Part shown: one piece after another, positions 1 through 6,546 of the stretch | Layout: each line of letters opens with the position of its first letter | How positions within the stretch are numbered: position 1 is the first letter of the stretch | DNA from: JBCBJX01 sp038522735 | GTDB taxonomy: Bacteria > Pseudomonadota > Alphaproteobacteria > Caulobacterales > Parvularculaceae | Assembly (NCBI GenBank): GCA_038522735.1 | Contig: JBCBJX010000122.1 | Coordinates: 1-6,887 of the forward strand | Reading direction: 5' to 3' | Length of the DNA stretch: 6,887 nt | Translations under genes and position numbers: made by a program | Notes under the pieces: model-generated | Database searches by the model: none | What the model was told of the DNA's origin: nothing | What the model saw: only the letters and a program-made list of their open reading frames with translations

Positions 1-613
1 CCTGCAGGGCGTTCGCCTCCGCTTCGCCCGCGCGGGCCTTCAGGCGCTGGACTTCGGTGAGGACGCCCGTCTCGCGCTGGATATGATGGCCGACCTCATG
101 GGCGATGACATAGGCCTGCGCAAAATCCCCCGGCGCGCCGAGGCGGCGGGAGAGCTCGCCGAAGAACTCCGTATCAAGATAGAGTTTGGCGTCGCCCGGG
201 CAGTAGAACGGGCCTACCGCCGACGACGCTGTCCCGCACGCGGAGTTCACCCGGCCGGAGAAGAGCACCATGGTCGGCTCGCGATAATTGGAGAGGACCC
301 GCGACCAGACATCCTCGGTGTCCGCGAGCACCACGCGCAGGAACTGGGACTGGGCGTCGTTCGCGGGCGCCGATCGCGTCTGCGGCGCAGGCGCCCCTTC
401 GCCGACCAGCGCCAGCGGGTTCACGCCGATGGCGTTTAGCGCGAAGAAGCCGACCGCGAGCACGGCGATACCGCCGATCCCGAACTTCGAGATGACGAAC
501 TGGAGGAGCAGCGGAACGAGCGACGAGCCCCCGCCCCGCATGCCGCCGAGCCCGGCCGACCGGCCGCGGCGATCCTCAAAATTGTCGCTCTGGCGACGGC
601 CTTGCCAACGCAT
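1..613 (-). CDS. ypfJ: YpfJ-type neutral zinc metallopeptidase, 3' end cut by the window edge
   Basis: The first 204 codons are present. The ATG at 613 opens MRWQGRRQSDN, the stereotyped start of the YpfJ (KPN_02809) family, and a GGAG Shine-Dalgarno lies 8 bases upstream. Residues about 46-63 form one hydrophobic anchor after a glycine-rich basic N-terminus, so the protein is probably membrane-tethered. A cysteine pair in NSACG and FYCPGD is followed by AYVIAHEVGHHIQ; H172, E173 and H176 form the HExxH zinc-binding and catalytic motif. Family members are about 290 residues long, so roughly 85 residues, including the downstream glutamate zinc ligand of the family, lie beyond the left edge. 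The physiological substrate is not known to me. GC content and codon use match the high-GC host. It is separated from the preceding gene by 277 bases and is probably transcribed on its own. Family assignment is confident. Confidence 0.93.
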   Translation of the reverse strand, partial: MRWQGRRQSDNFEDRRGRSAGLGGMRGGGSSLVPLLLQFVISKFGIGGIAVLAVGFFALNAIGVNPLALVGEGAPAPQTRSAPANDAQSQFLRVVLADTEDVWSRVLSNYREPTMVLFSGRVNSACGTASSAVGPFYCPGDAKLYLDTEFFGELSRRLGAPGDFAQAYVIAHEVGHHIQRETGVLTEVQRLKARAGEAEANALQ

Positions 614-890
614 GGCGGTTTCTCCGTTTGTAGTGAACTTGTTTTTATCGTGGCGACCCTCTTTCGTCAGCCTGAAACAGAAGCTCGTCTTCTCACAAAA
701 CCCAGCCTTGCGCCGGAATTCTTCATGGAATTGGTGACCCTACCGGATTGACGATCAAGAATCGGAGCGAATTTGCATCAGCTCTCAGACGACGACGTGG
801 GAAACTGGATTCTATTGCAAAGCCGAGATGAGCCATTGTCAGAACGGCTAATTTACCTAGGTATTTCGACGATGGCTCTAATTACGACCT
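614..890. other. gene-free stretch between the low-GC gene and ypfJ
   Basis: I find no convincing gene here on either strand. GC is intermediate, about 47-52% in the 60-base blocks from 661 to 840 and 38% in 841-900, so the region grades from the low-GC gene into the high-GC ypfJ. It should hold the ypfJ promoter, but I cannot point to a clear -35/-10 pair. No stem followed by a T-run is visible after the stop at 891; the best candidate, AGCCG pairing with CGGCT across a 19-base loop (about 821-849), is weak. A short match to a tRNA 3' end lies at 732-749. Confidence 0.5.
732..749 (-). other. 18-base match to a tRNA 3' end, possible attachment-site remnant
   Basis: The minus strand reads AATCCGGTAGGGTCACCA. 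This has the layout of a tRNA 3' end: last T-loop bases and 3' T-stem strand (AATCCGG), a seven-base 3' acceptor strand, a discriminator and CCA. The upstream bases do not supply a matching 5' T-stem (CCGG) or a TTCGA loop, so it is not an intact tRNA gene. Integrases often use tRNA 3' ends and leave such copies, and this one lies at the edge of low-GC DNA. The assignment rests on form alone and could be chance. Confidence 0.2.
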
Positions 891-1466
891 CTATATTGAT
901 TCCCGTCTTAAGTACTCAAAGAGTTTCGGCATCCGAACACCAACGCCATAAATATTCGGCTCTAACATCAGCCAACTGAACCGAGACTCTTTTCGAGCCA
1001 CCTGACGGGAAACTTGAAAATTACATAACGACTCACCTTCAGAAATATCCTTCATTATTGACTCCAATAATCCTGGGACTTCTGATGCTTTTTTGCAAAA
1101 TTTTCGCACTGGAACCAAGATAAAATTATCGACTTCATTTACTTTATACGCTTTAGTCCGGCGCTGATCGACGTCTCGTGCGAAGTATGCAGGATTTGTT
1201 TTTGTTACTAATAGCGCCGGAAGCAGCTCCACCGCTGCCTCACCGTCAATAGAGTGGTACGCAAATATTTCGTTGTTGAACTCCTTCGCGTCAAACCCTT
1301 TTACGATAACGGCGTTATTTTCGCTGCAGGATTTTGCCAGGAATTCAAAATTATCTCGAAGCGCTTCTGCTATTGGCTCATCCCAGCCATAGTCCAACAG
1401 ATAAATGTAGTAGTCACGTGATCCTTCGATGGGCAGGCGCGCAATGGTTGCCACCTGAAGACCCAT
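891..1466 (-). CDS. unrecognised 191-aa soluble protein, low-GC gene directly after nuoF
   Basis: I do not recognise this family. The product begins MGLQVATIAR and has no signal peptide or membrane helix. It looks like a mixed alpha/beta cytoplasmic protein: an aromatic N-terminal segment (YYIYLLDYGWDEP, 19-31), hydrophobic strands near 52-56 (AVIVK), 81-88 (LLPALLVT) and 114-120, and a C-terminal LEPNIYGVGVRMP segment (168-180). The ATG at 1466 was chosen because it lies 4 bases after the nuoF stop with a GGAG 7 bases upstream; extending the frame upstream needs a TTG at 1589 inside nuoF and gives only arginine/serine-rich sequence. GC is about 37-47% in sampled blocks against about 70% in nuoF, so the gene looks foreign. 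It occupies the place where nuoG normally follows and is probably cotranscribed with nuoF. Function unknown. Confidence 0.8.
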   Translation of the reverse strand: MGLQVATIARLPIEGSRDYYIYLLDYGWDEPIAEALRDNFEFLAKSCSENNAVIVKGFDAKEFNNEIFAYHSIDGEAAVELLPALLVTKTNPAYFARDVDQRRTKAYKVNEVDNFILVPVRKFCKKASEVPGLLESIMKDISEGESLCNFQVSRQVARKESRFSWLMLEPNIYGVGVRMPKLFEYLRRESI

Positions 1467-1470
1467 CGCC

Positions 1471-2769
<1,299 letters not shown>

Positions 2770-2866
2770 GGGGGTCTCGTGGGTTCATCAATGGTTTCGC
2801 GGACATACGCCGCCCCGCCGCGGAACGAAAGGGCGCGCGGGGTCGCGGGGTTGGCGCGTTGCGGCC
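2770..2866. promoter_or_regulatory. nuoF leader region, no clear signal
   Basis: This GC-rich stretch lies between the nuoF start and the repeat cluster upstream of it. No good -35/-10 pair and no strong Shine-Dalgarno are visible. A short frame opening with an ATG at 2806 runs into nuoF in another frame and looks like chance. The stretch is simply the nuoF 5' leader, either read through from upstream or holding a promoter I cannot identify. Confidence 0.3.
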
Positions 2867-2904
2867 GTCCTTCGCGACGCCCGCTGTCGCGGGCTCCTCA
2901 GGAC
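2867..2904 (-). repeat. intergenic palindromic repeat, copy A
   Basis: This 38-base unit, read on the minus strand, starts GTCCTGAGGAGC and ends CGAAGGAC, with an inner hairpin CCCGC-GACA-GCGGG. It has the same outer boxes as copies B and C but the opposite orientation. Units of this kind are widespread between genes in alphaproteobacteria. It pairs with copy B as a long stem (see 2893-2934). Confidence 0.8.
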
Positions 2905-2934
2905 GAAGACCGTGTTTGCTTCATCCTGAGGAGC
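2893..2934 (-). repeat. 16-bp stem joining repeat copies A and B
   Basis: Bases 2893-2908 and 2919-2934 are inverted repeats around a 10-base loop. In the minus-strand transcript all 16 positions pair, one of them as a G-U wobble. No T-run follows, so this is not a standard intrinsic terminator. It lies in the mRNA between the thioesterase pair and nuoF and could pause polymerase, block exonuclease decay from the 3' side, or mark a processing site; these roles are inferred. Confidence 0.6.
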
Positions 2935-2960
2935 GCGCCGCGGCGCGCGTCTCGAAGGAC
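2922..2960 (+). repeat. intergenic palindromic repeat, copy B
   Basis: This 39-base unit runs on the plus strand from CATCCTGAGGAGC to CTCGAAGGAC. Its centre is a nearly perfect GC palindrome (GCGCGC on both sides of the middle). It is the same family as copies A and C and directly abuts copy C. Confidence 0.8.
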
Positions 2961-2999
2961 GTCCTGAGGAGCCTCGCGCGGCGAGGCGTCACGAAGGAC
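2961..2999 (+). repeat. intergenic palindromic repeat, copy C
   Basis: This 39-base unit runs on the plus strand from GTCCTGAGGAGC to CACGAAGGAC, with an inner stem GCCTCGC pairing with GCGAGGC. It is in the same orientation as copy B and directly abuts it, and it ends 12 bases before the thioesterase stop codon at 3012. The outer boxes are conserved among the three copies, while the inner stems differ in sequence and keep their pairing. Confidence 0.8.
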
Positions 3000-3011
3000 G
3001 GCGGCGAGCGC

Positions 3012-3446
3012 TCACCCCCGCGGCTCCACGAGCATGGCGGTCTGCAGCGCCGTCGAGATGAGCTTGCCGTCGGCGCCCTTGAGCTCCGCATAGGTGGTCG
3101 CCGTCTGGCGGCCCATCTTCGTCACGCGCGCTTCGCCGATGAGTTTCTCGCCGACGGCGGGCCGCAGGAACTGGGTGTGGAGGTCCATGGAGGACGGGAA
3201 CTTCTCCCCGCCATGGAGCGCGCCGACGAGGATCCCCATCGCCGCGTCGAGCATGGCGCAGACCATGCCGCCCTGGACGACGCCCTGCGGGTTCAGCCAC
3301 TCGCCCTTCACGGGAAACTCGAGGACGAGGCGCATGGCGTCCGCGTCGTATTCGACGAGCTCCCAGCCGAGGGTGATCGCAATCGGCGGACGGGGCCTCT
3401 CGTCGAAGGCGGCGCCCGCGCCGAGGGCCATCGGGCGCTCGCTCAC
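3012..3446 (-). CDS. PaaI-like hotdog-fold thioesterase, second of a tandem pair
   Basis: This is a 144-residue single-domain hotdog protein of the PaaI/4HBT type, expected to hydrolyse a CoA thioester in the cytoplasm; the substrate cannot be read from the sequence. The signature is NPQGVVQGG (52-60), followed by MVCAMLDAAMG with D67 at the usual catalytic acidic position and DLHTQFLRP (88-96). The common HGG of PaaI is QGG here. The start is a GTG at 3446 whose last three bases and the next A form GTGA with the stop of the upstream gene, a 4-base overlap that implies translational coupling; an ATG five codons downstream (3431) is an alternative. It is clearly a paralogue of the upstream gene: both carry DLHTQ and a GxARVTxMGR segment. 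A link to complex I is suggested only by position. Confidence 0.88.
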   Translation of the reverse strand: MSERPMALGAGAAFDERPRPPIAITLGWELVEYDADAMRLVLEFPVKGEWLNPQGVVQGGMVCAMLDAAMGILVGALHGGEKFPSSMDLHTQFLRPAVGEKLIGEARVTKMGRQTATTYAELKGADGKLISTALQTAMLVEPRG

Positions 3447-3892
3447 GCCGGCGCCCCGGGGATCGGCAGGAGCTTCGCGGTCTGGATCGCGAGGGCGACC
3501 ACATCGCCCGCCTCGTCGGAGATCGTGCCTTCGGTGAACGCCATGGAGCGGCCCATGCGGGTGACGCGGGCGAAGCCGAAGAGCGGGCCGGGATAGGCCG
3601 CCTTGAAATACTGCGTGTGCAGATCGGTCGTCGCCGGGCGCAGCCGGCCTTCGTGAAGGGCGACGACGAGGGAGCCCATCACCTCGTCCAGCATGACGCC
3701 GAGGAAGCCGCCCTGCACCGTGCCCGCCGGGTTCAGCATCGCTTCCGACGCGCGGAACCGCGTCCTGAGCGCCATCGCCTCGCGGTCGAATTCGCCGAAT
3801 TCAAAGCCGATGAAGTCCGCGCTCGGCGGCATCGGCCAGTCGTCGAGGACCGTGCCGCTCGCGCCGCCGCCGAATTTCGCATTATCCGTCAT
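3443..3892 (-). CDS. PaaI-like hotdog-fold thioesterase, first of a tandem pair
   Basis: The 149-residue product is a single hotdog domain, predicted to be a cytoplasmic acyl-CoA thioesterase of unknown substrate. Motifs are NPAGTVQGG (54-62), FLGVMLDEVMG with candidate catalytic D69, and DLHTQYFK (90-97). The C-terminal beta strands are represented by FARVTRMGRS and ALAIQTAKLLP. The ATG at 3892 was chosen over a TTG at 3946: it is preceded by GGGACGG, and the extra residues from the TTG (RAAPQRATVPAG) look like non-coding sequence. It follows the small membrane protein gene by 63 bases and overlaps the next thioesterase gene by 4 bases. Both copies keep the same glutamine in place of the PaaI histidine, so the substitution predates the duplication. 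High-GC codon use matches the host. Confidence 0.88.
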   Translation of the reverse strand: MTDNAKFGGGASGTVLDDWPMPPSADFIGFEFGEFDREAMALRTRFRASEAMLNPAGTVQGGFLGVMLDEVMGSLVVALHEGRLRPATTDLHTQYFKAAYPGPLFGFARVTRMGRSMAFTEGTISDEAGDVVALAIQTAKLLPIPGAPA

Positions 3893-3955
3893 AGCCGTCC
3901 CGCCGTCGCCGGCGGGAACGGTCGCGCGCTGCGGTGCGGCGCGCAAGCAAAGCCC

Positions 3956-4255
3956 TCAGCTGTTGAAGGCTTCGTCTTCCGGGAAGTCCTGATCCATGGC
4001 GTCGCTGAGCGCGGGACGGATCTCGCCCTCTTTCGGCTGGTCCGCCTGCTCGCCCATCCGGCGCACCGCCGGGAAGAGGACGACGATGCCGACCGCGGCC
4101 GCAATCGCGAGCCAGATCCACGAGCCCGAGGCGACGAACATGAGAACGCCGACCATCATGATCGCGCCTTCGAACAGGGCGGCGCGCACGAGCGCCGTCT
4201 GCGGGTCGACGCTGTCGTCGACGAACGGGATGGAATTCAAGGTTTTGCCGATCAT
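3956..4255 (-). CDS. small two-helix membrane protein, 99 aa, paralogue of the gene upstream
   Basis: I do not recognise a named family. The product begins MIGKTLNSIPFVDD and has two hydrophobic helices, about 26-43 and 45-64, separated by SGSWIWLA, then a charged acidic tail (65-99) rich in E and D. It aligns without gaps, in register from residue 1, with the 78-residue product of 4314-4550. Over 63 aligned positions I count 22 identities, including PFxD at 10-13 and SGxWIWLA. The ATG at 4255 has GGAG 7 bases upstream. It lies 58 bases after its paralogue and 63 bases before the thioesterase pair, inside the nuoE-nuoF interval. A role in complex I assembly or membrane association is possible but is inferred from position alone. 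Confidence 0.8.
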   Translation of the reverse strand: MIGKTLNSIPFVDDSVDPQTALVRAALFEGAIMMVGVLMFVASGSWIWLAIAAAVGIVVLFPAVRRMGEQADQPKEGEIRPALSDAMDQDFPEDEAFNS

Positions 4256-4275
4256 CGGGGCGCTCCCCCTGCTGC

Positions 4276-4296
4276 CTGGGACGCAGTAAATCCCAG
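4276..4296 (-). repeat. small hairpin between the two paralogous membrane-protein genes
   Basis: CTGGGA (4276-4281) pairs with TCCCAG (4291-4296) around a 9-base loop. The 6-bp stem lies in the 58-base gap between the two genes, just upstream of the second Shine-Dalgarno. No T-run follows in the transcript. It may modulate translation of the second gene or be chance. Confidence 0.3.
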
Positions 4297-4313
4297 TATG
4301 GTGAAGAAACCGT

Positions 4314-4550
4314 TCAACAGTCCTCCCGCGCGCTCCGCTGCATCTCCGGCAGCAGGCGACGGGCCGGCACCAGCGGCACGGCGATCAGCGCGGCGTACGC
4401 GGCGAGCCAGATCCATTCCCCGGAACGGGCGAAACAGATGAGCGCCGCGGCGAGCGCCGTTATCACGAACGCGCCGAGGTGCAGGATGTTCGTTTCAAAG
4501 TCGCGGCCCGTGTCGATGAAGGGCGCGGTCTCGACCGTGTCGGCAGGCAT
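4314..4550 (-). CDS. small two-helix membrane protein, 78 aa, paralogue of the gene downstream
   Basis: This gene has no family name I recognise. The product begins MPADTVETAPFID and contains two hydrophobic helices at about 25-41 and 46-61 around SGEWIWLA, with a short basic/acidic tail ending REDC. It is the shorter copy of a tandem duplicate pair; the partner at 3956-4255 has an extra acidic tail of about 25 residues. The ATG at 4550 is preceded by GGGAG, 8 bases away. An earlier TTG at 4592 would add arginine-rich residues with no counterpart in the paralogue, so I rejected it. It starts 99 bases after the nuoE stop and is probably in the same transcript. The single C-terminal cysteine is the penultimate feature of note; its role is unknown. 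Confidence 0.78.
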   Translation of the reverse strand: MPADTVETAPFIDTGRDFETNILHLGAFVITALAAALICFARSGEWIWLAAYAALIAVPLVPARRLLPEMQRSAREDC

Positions 4551-4649
4551 GGATCCGTCTCCCGAAGCTTCTCGCCCTCGCCTATGGCGCAAACGATTAA
4601 ACGCTCCGGCGCCGCGCCCGGGCGCATTTCGTTCAAATTGCGCCGCGGC

Positions 4650-5318
4650 TTAGGCGTCCGCCGGCGCGGGATCGGAGTTCGGGAGCTTCGCGATCGGCTT
4701 CGCGGCGGACCCGTCATAGAGCGCGGCGTCCGTCAGGGTCGTCGGCCCGCCTTCGGGGTCGGAGGTCGTGCGGTTCGGGTTGAGGGTGCCGGGGCGCGCG
4801 TCGTCGCCGGCTTTCAGTTTGAGGAGAAGCTCTTCGAAATTCTCCGGGGTCAGATCTTCGTAGTAGTAGTCGTTGATCTGGGCCATCGGGGCGTTGACGC
4901 AGGCGCCGAGGCACTCGACCTCCAGCCAGGAGAGCGATCCGTCCGCGTTCGGCGTGTTTTCGGGACCGATGACCTTTTTGCAGACCTCGCGCAGATCGTG
5001 GGCGCCGCGGAGCATGCAGGGCGTCGTGCCGCAGAGCTGGACGAAATGGCGGCCGACGGGCTCCAGATTGAACATCGTGTAGAAGGTCGCGACCTCGTAG
5101 ACGCGGATGTACGGCATCTCCAGCTGGCGGGCGATCGCCTCCATCATCGGGATGGTCACCCAGCCCTCCTGCTTCTGGCCGCGCCACAGGAACGGAATGA
5201 CCGCCGAGGCCTGACGGCCTTCGGGGAACTTCGCGATCTGCGCCTCGCACCAGCGGGCGTTCTCGTCGCTCCACGCGAAGCTTGTCGGCTGGTCTTTGGC
5301 GGGTTTGCGGGCGGCCAT
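4650..5318 (-). CDS. nuoE: NADH-quinone oxidoreductase subunit E (complex I 24-kDa type, 2Fe-2S)
   Basis: NuoE partners NuoF in the NADH-dehydrogenase module of complex I and carries the N1a 2Fe-2S cluster. The thioredoxin-like domain shows all four ligands: C96 and C101 (QLCGTTPCML), and C136 and C140 (VECLGACVNAPM). The segment VYEVATFYTMFN (73-84) is family-typical. The 222 residues exceed the roughly 165 of E. coli NuoE because of a C-terminal tail (about 171-222) rich in P, D, T and A and probably disordered; tails of this kind occur in alphaproteobacterial NuoE. The ATG at 5318 has a strong AAGGAG with a 7-base spacer. It is separated from the preceding gene by 189 bases holding an inverted repeat, and it is followed by accessory genes instead of nuoF. 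Assignment is secure. Confidence 0.98.
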   Translation of the reverse strand: MAARKPAKDQPTSFAWSDENARWCEAQIAKFPEGRQASAVIPFLWRGQKQEGWVTIPMMEAIARQLEMPYIRVYEVATFYTMFNLEPVGRHFVQLCGTTPCMLRGAHDLREVCKKVIGPENTPNADGSLSWLEVECLGACVNAPMAQINDYYYEDLTPENFEELLLKLKAGDDARPGTLNPNRTTSDPEGGPTTLTDAALYDGSAAKPIAKLPNSDPAPADA

Positions 5319-5325
5319 GGCGGCG

Positions 5326-5331
5326 CTCCTT
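5326..5331 (-). promoter_or_regulatory. strong ribosome binding site of nuoE
   Basis: AAGGAG lies 7 bases before the nuoE ATG. It is one of the best Shine-Dalgarno matches in the window and fixes the start codon. It fits a gene whose translation is initiated independently after a long gap, unlike the coupled genes in this operon. Confidence 0.8.
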
Positions 5332-5411
5332 GCTTAGGGTCTCGTCGAATTTCGGCGGGTTTAACCGCGAAACGCGGGCCGGCTCAATGCGGCCGGTCTT
5401 GCCCCTCTGTT

Positions 5412-5507
5412 GTCATCCCGGCGAAAGCCGGGACCCAGCTCCTGAGCGCGCCCCGATCGCGATGGCGGAGGGCTTCCGTGATGGGTCCCGGCTTTCGCCG
5501 GGATGAC
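5412..5507. repeat. 96-bp REP-like element with perfect 26-bp inverted arms
   Basis: The arms at 5412-5437 and 5482-5507 are exact reverse complements, separated by a 44-base centre. Each arm is also a hairpin, CCCGGC-GAAA-GCCGGG, with a GNRA tetraloop when read on its own sense strand. The right arm ends directly at the stop codon (5508-5510) of the preceding gene. Translations of this element (VIPAKAGTQ, FAGM) are familiar from intergenic repeats of alphaproteobacteria. In the transcript it lies between the nuoD-side genes and nuoE and has no T-run. It could slow 3' decay or separate expression of the two halves; this is inference. Confidence 0.88.
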
Positions 5508-5912
5508 TCAAGCACCGCTTTCACCGTCCCCGAGCCGCGCGAGCGCTTTCTCCGAATCCTCGATGGATTTGCGCAGGCTCGCCCGGCGATAGGCGCGCAC
5601 GAGGGGGCCGAGGAGCGGGGCGCGGGCGATGAGGCCGGTGCGGATCGCCCAGAAGAGCGCGAGCACCGCCGCCCCGGAAAGGCCCATGCGCGGCGTGAAG
5701 TCGTCGGCGGCGGTGATGGCGGTCCGCAGGGGCAGGACGGCGAACACGATGATGGCCCCGAACACCGCTCCGTAGACGGCCGCGCCGCCGTACACCTGCC
5801 AGACGGACGCATCGCGATGGCGCTTGCGCAGCCCCACGAGCCCCGAGACGACGAACGCCGCCGCGATGAGGGCGGCGGCGAGCAGCGAGGCGTAGAGGGG
5901 TATTTCACCCAC
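5508..5912 (-). CDS. hypothetical three-helix membrane protein, 134 aa
   Basis: I do not recognise the family. The product (start MGEIPLYASL) has hydrophobic segments at about 6-28, 41-63 and 77-98, then a basic, helical cytoplasmic tail (YRRASLRKSIEDSEKALARL). GC content (73% in 5641-5700) and codon use are those of the host, so this looks like a native accessory gene of the complex I operon lying between nuoD and nuoE. The start is a GTG at 5912, which overlaps the end of the low-GC gene upstream by 8 bases; the ribosome-binding match is poor (AAGG about 9 bases upstream), so translation may depend on coupling. Because the upstream gene looks inserted, the original leader and possibly the original start may have been replaced. 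The TGA directly follows the right arm of the inverted repeat. Confidence 0.75.
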   Translation of the reverse strand: MGEIPLYASLLAAALIAAAFVVSGLVGLRKRHRDASVWQVYGGAAVYGAVFGAIIVFAVLPLRTAITAADDFTPRMGLSGAAVLALFWAIRTGLIARAPLLGPLVRAYRRASLRKSIEDSEKALARLGDGESGA

Positions 5913-6540
5913 TTCGTCGCACCTTGCTAGAGAAATTATTCCAAACCCTTTTCAGAATTGAATTTCCAACGATAAATATGACAATCAATATAATAACAAC
6001 GTCCAACAACCCCCTTATACGAGCTTGACTTTCGACGTTATTGCCTTTTCCAAAGTCGAGTTTTGTGAGTTCGTAAACACTTACCCCCTCTTTACAATCA
6101 TCGAATGTCACGCCTTCTGCTTCTTCTAAGCTTTCTATTTCCTTATTAGCGTCAAAATTGATTATCCAGCTATTTTCATTATTAAAATGATCAAGTCTGT
6201 ACGATGCTGCCCAAAATACGCCATCATCTGTTATACGACCCAACTCAGCGAGATAAAATATTCCTGTGGGTAATTTTACGTCATTTTTAGATTTGGGTCT
6301 GCAATTTATAAATAAAGGCCAATCATCATAAAACTGCGCTCGAATAGCAGAATCTAATCTATCATTTAATTCTTCTGTCTGCTCAAGCGCTATACGAAGC
6401 TCTGGATAAAATATTTGGTTTGCAAAAAATCCTAACAGAAACGTCAGAACAAATACTGCAGCTCCGCCAGGTAGAAATCGAAAAAAAATTCGCTCATCTA
6501 CCGTAAGACTAACTTGCTTTAGCTGTTCTTCGGTTAGCAT
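5905..6540 (-). CDS. unrecognised low-GC two-helix membrane protein, 211 aa, inserted after nuoD
   Basis: No family is recognised. The product begins MLTEEQLKQVSLTVDERIFF. One helix spans about 24-44 and a second about 178-196 (LLDVVIILIVIFIVGNSIL), with a basic tail KRVWNNFSSKVRR. By the positive-inside rule both ends are cytoplasmic and residues 46-177 form an extracytoplasmic domain. It opens with an amphipathic, possibly coiled-coil segment (46-70) and has only two cysteines, C80 and C149, which could form a disulfide. The ATG at 6540 is preceded by AAGGGGGGG; an earlier TTG at 6597 would overlap nuoD and is unlikely. GC is 28% in 5941-6000 and 33% in 6301-6360 against about 70% in flanking genes, so this is probably acquired DNA. 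It starts 31 bases after the nuoD stop and overlaps the next gene by 8 bases. Function unknown. Confidence 0.82.
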   Translation of the reverse strand: MLTEEQLKQVSLTVDERIFFRFLPGGAAVFVLTFLLGFFANQIFYPELRIALEQTEELNDRLDSAIRAQFYDDWPLFINCRPKSKNDVKLPTGIFYLAELGRITDDGVFWAASYRLDHFNNENSWIINFDANKEIESLEEAEGVTFDDCKEGVSVYELTKLDFGKGNNVESQARIRGLLDVVIILIVIFIVGNSILKRVWNNFSSKVRRSG

Positions 6541-6546
6541 TTCCCA

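Noticed and set aside
83..737. Plus-strand frames at the left end
   Set aside because: The minus strand encodes an unmistakable YpfJ-type metallopeptidase with HEVGHH, so these are shadows.
773..979. Plus-strand 68-codon frame with a hydrophobic stretch, starting at TTG
   Set aside because: It has no credible ribosome binding site and overlaps the 3' end of the minus-strand low-GC gene by 89 bases. The hydrophobic part is short and it resembles nothing known to me.
3893..3946. Upstream TTG extension of the first thioesterase
   Set aside because: The ATG at 3892 has a better ribosome binding match and the extra residues look non-coding.
2859..4441. Plus-strand frames opposite the thioesterase pair and small membrane proteins
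   Set aside because: They are composition shadows with no recognisable motif; the minus-strand frames carry clear hotdog motifs and a paralogous alignment.
4614..4625. 12-base perfect palindrome GCGCCCGGGCGC downstream of nuoE
   Set aside because: There is no T-run after it and such palindromes are common by chance in very GC-rich DNA, so it was not called a terminator or operator.
4479..5930. Long open frame on the plus strand opposite nuoE and the membrane-protein gene (483 codons)
   Set aside because: It spans two real minus-strand genes and the inverted repeat, and contains the repeat-derived VIPAKAGTQ string. This is a high-GC artefact.
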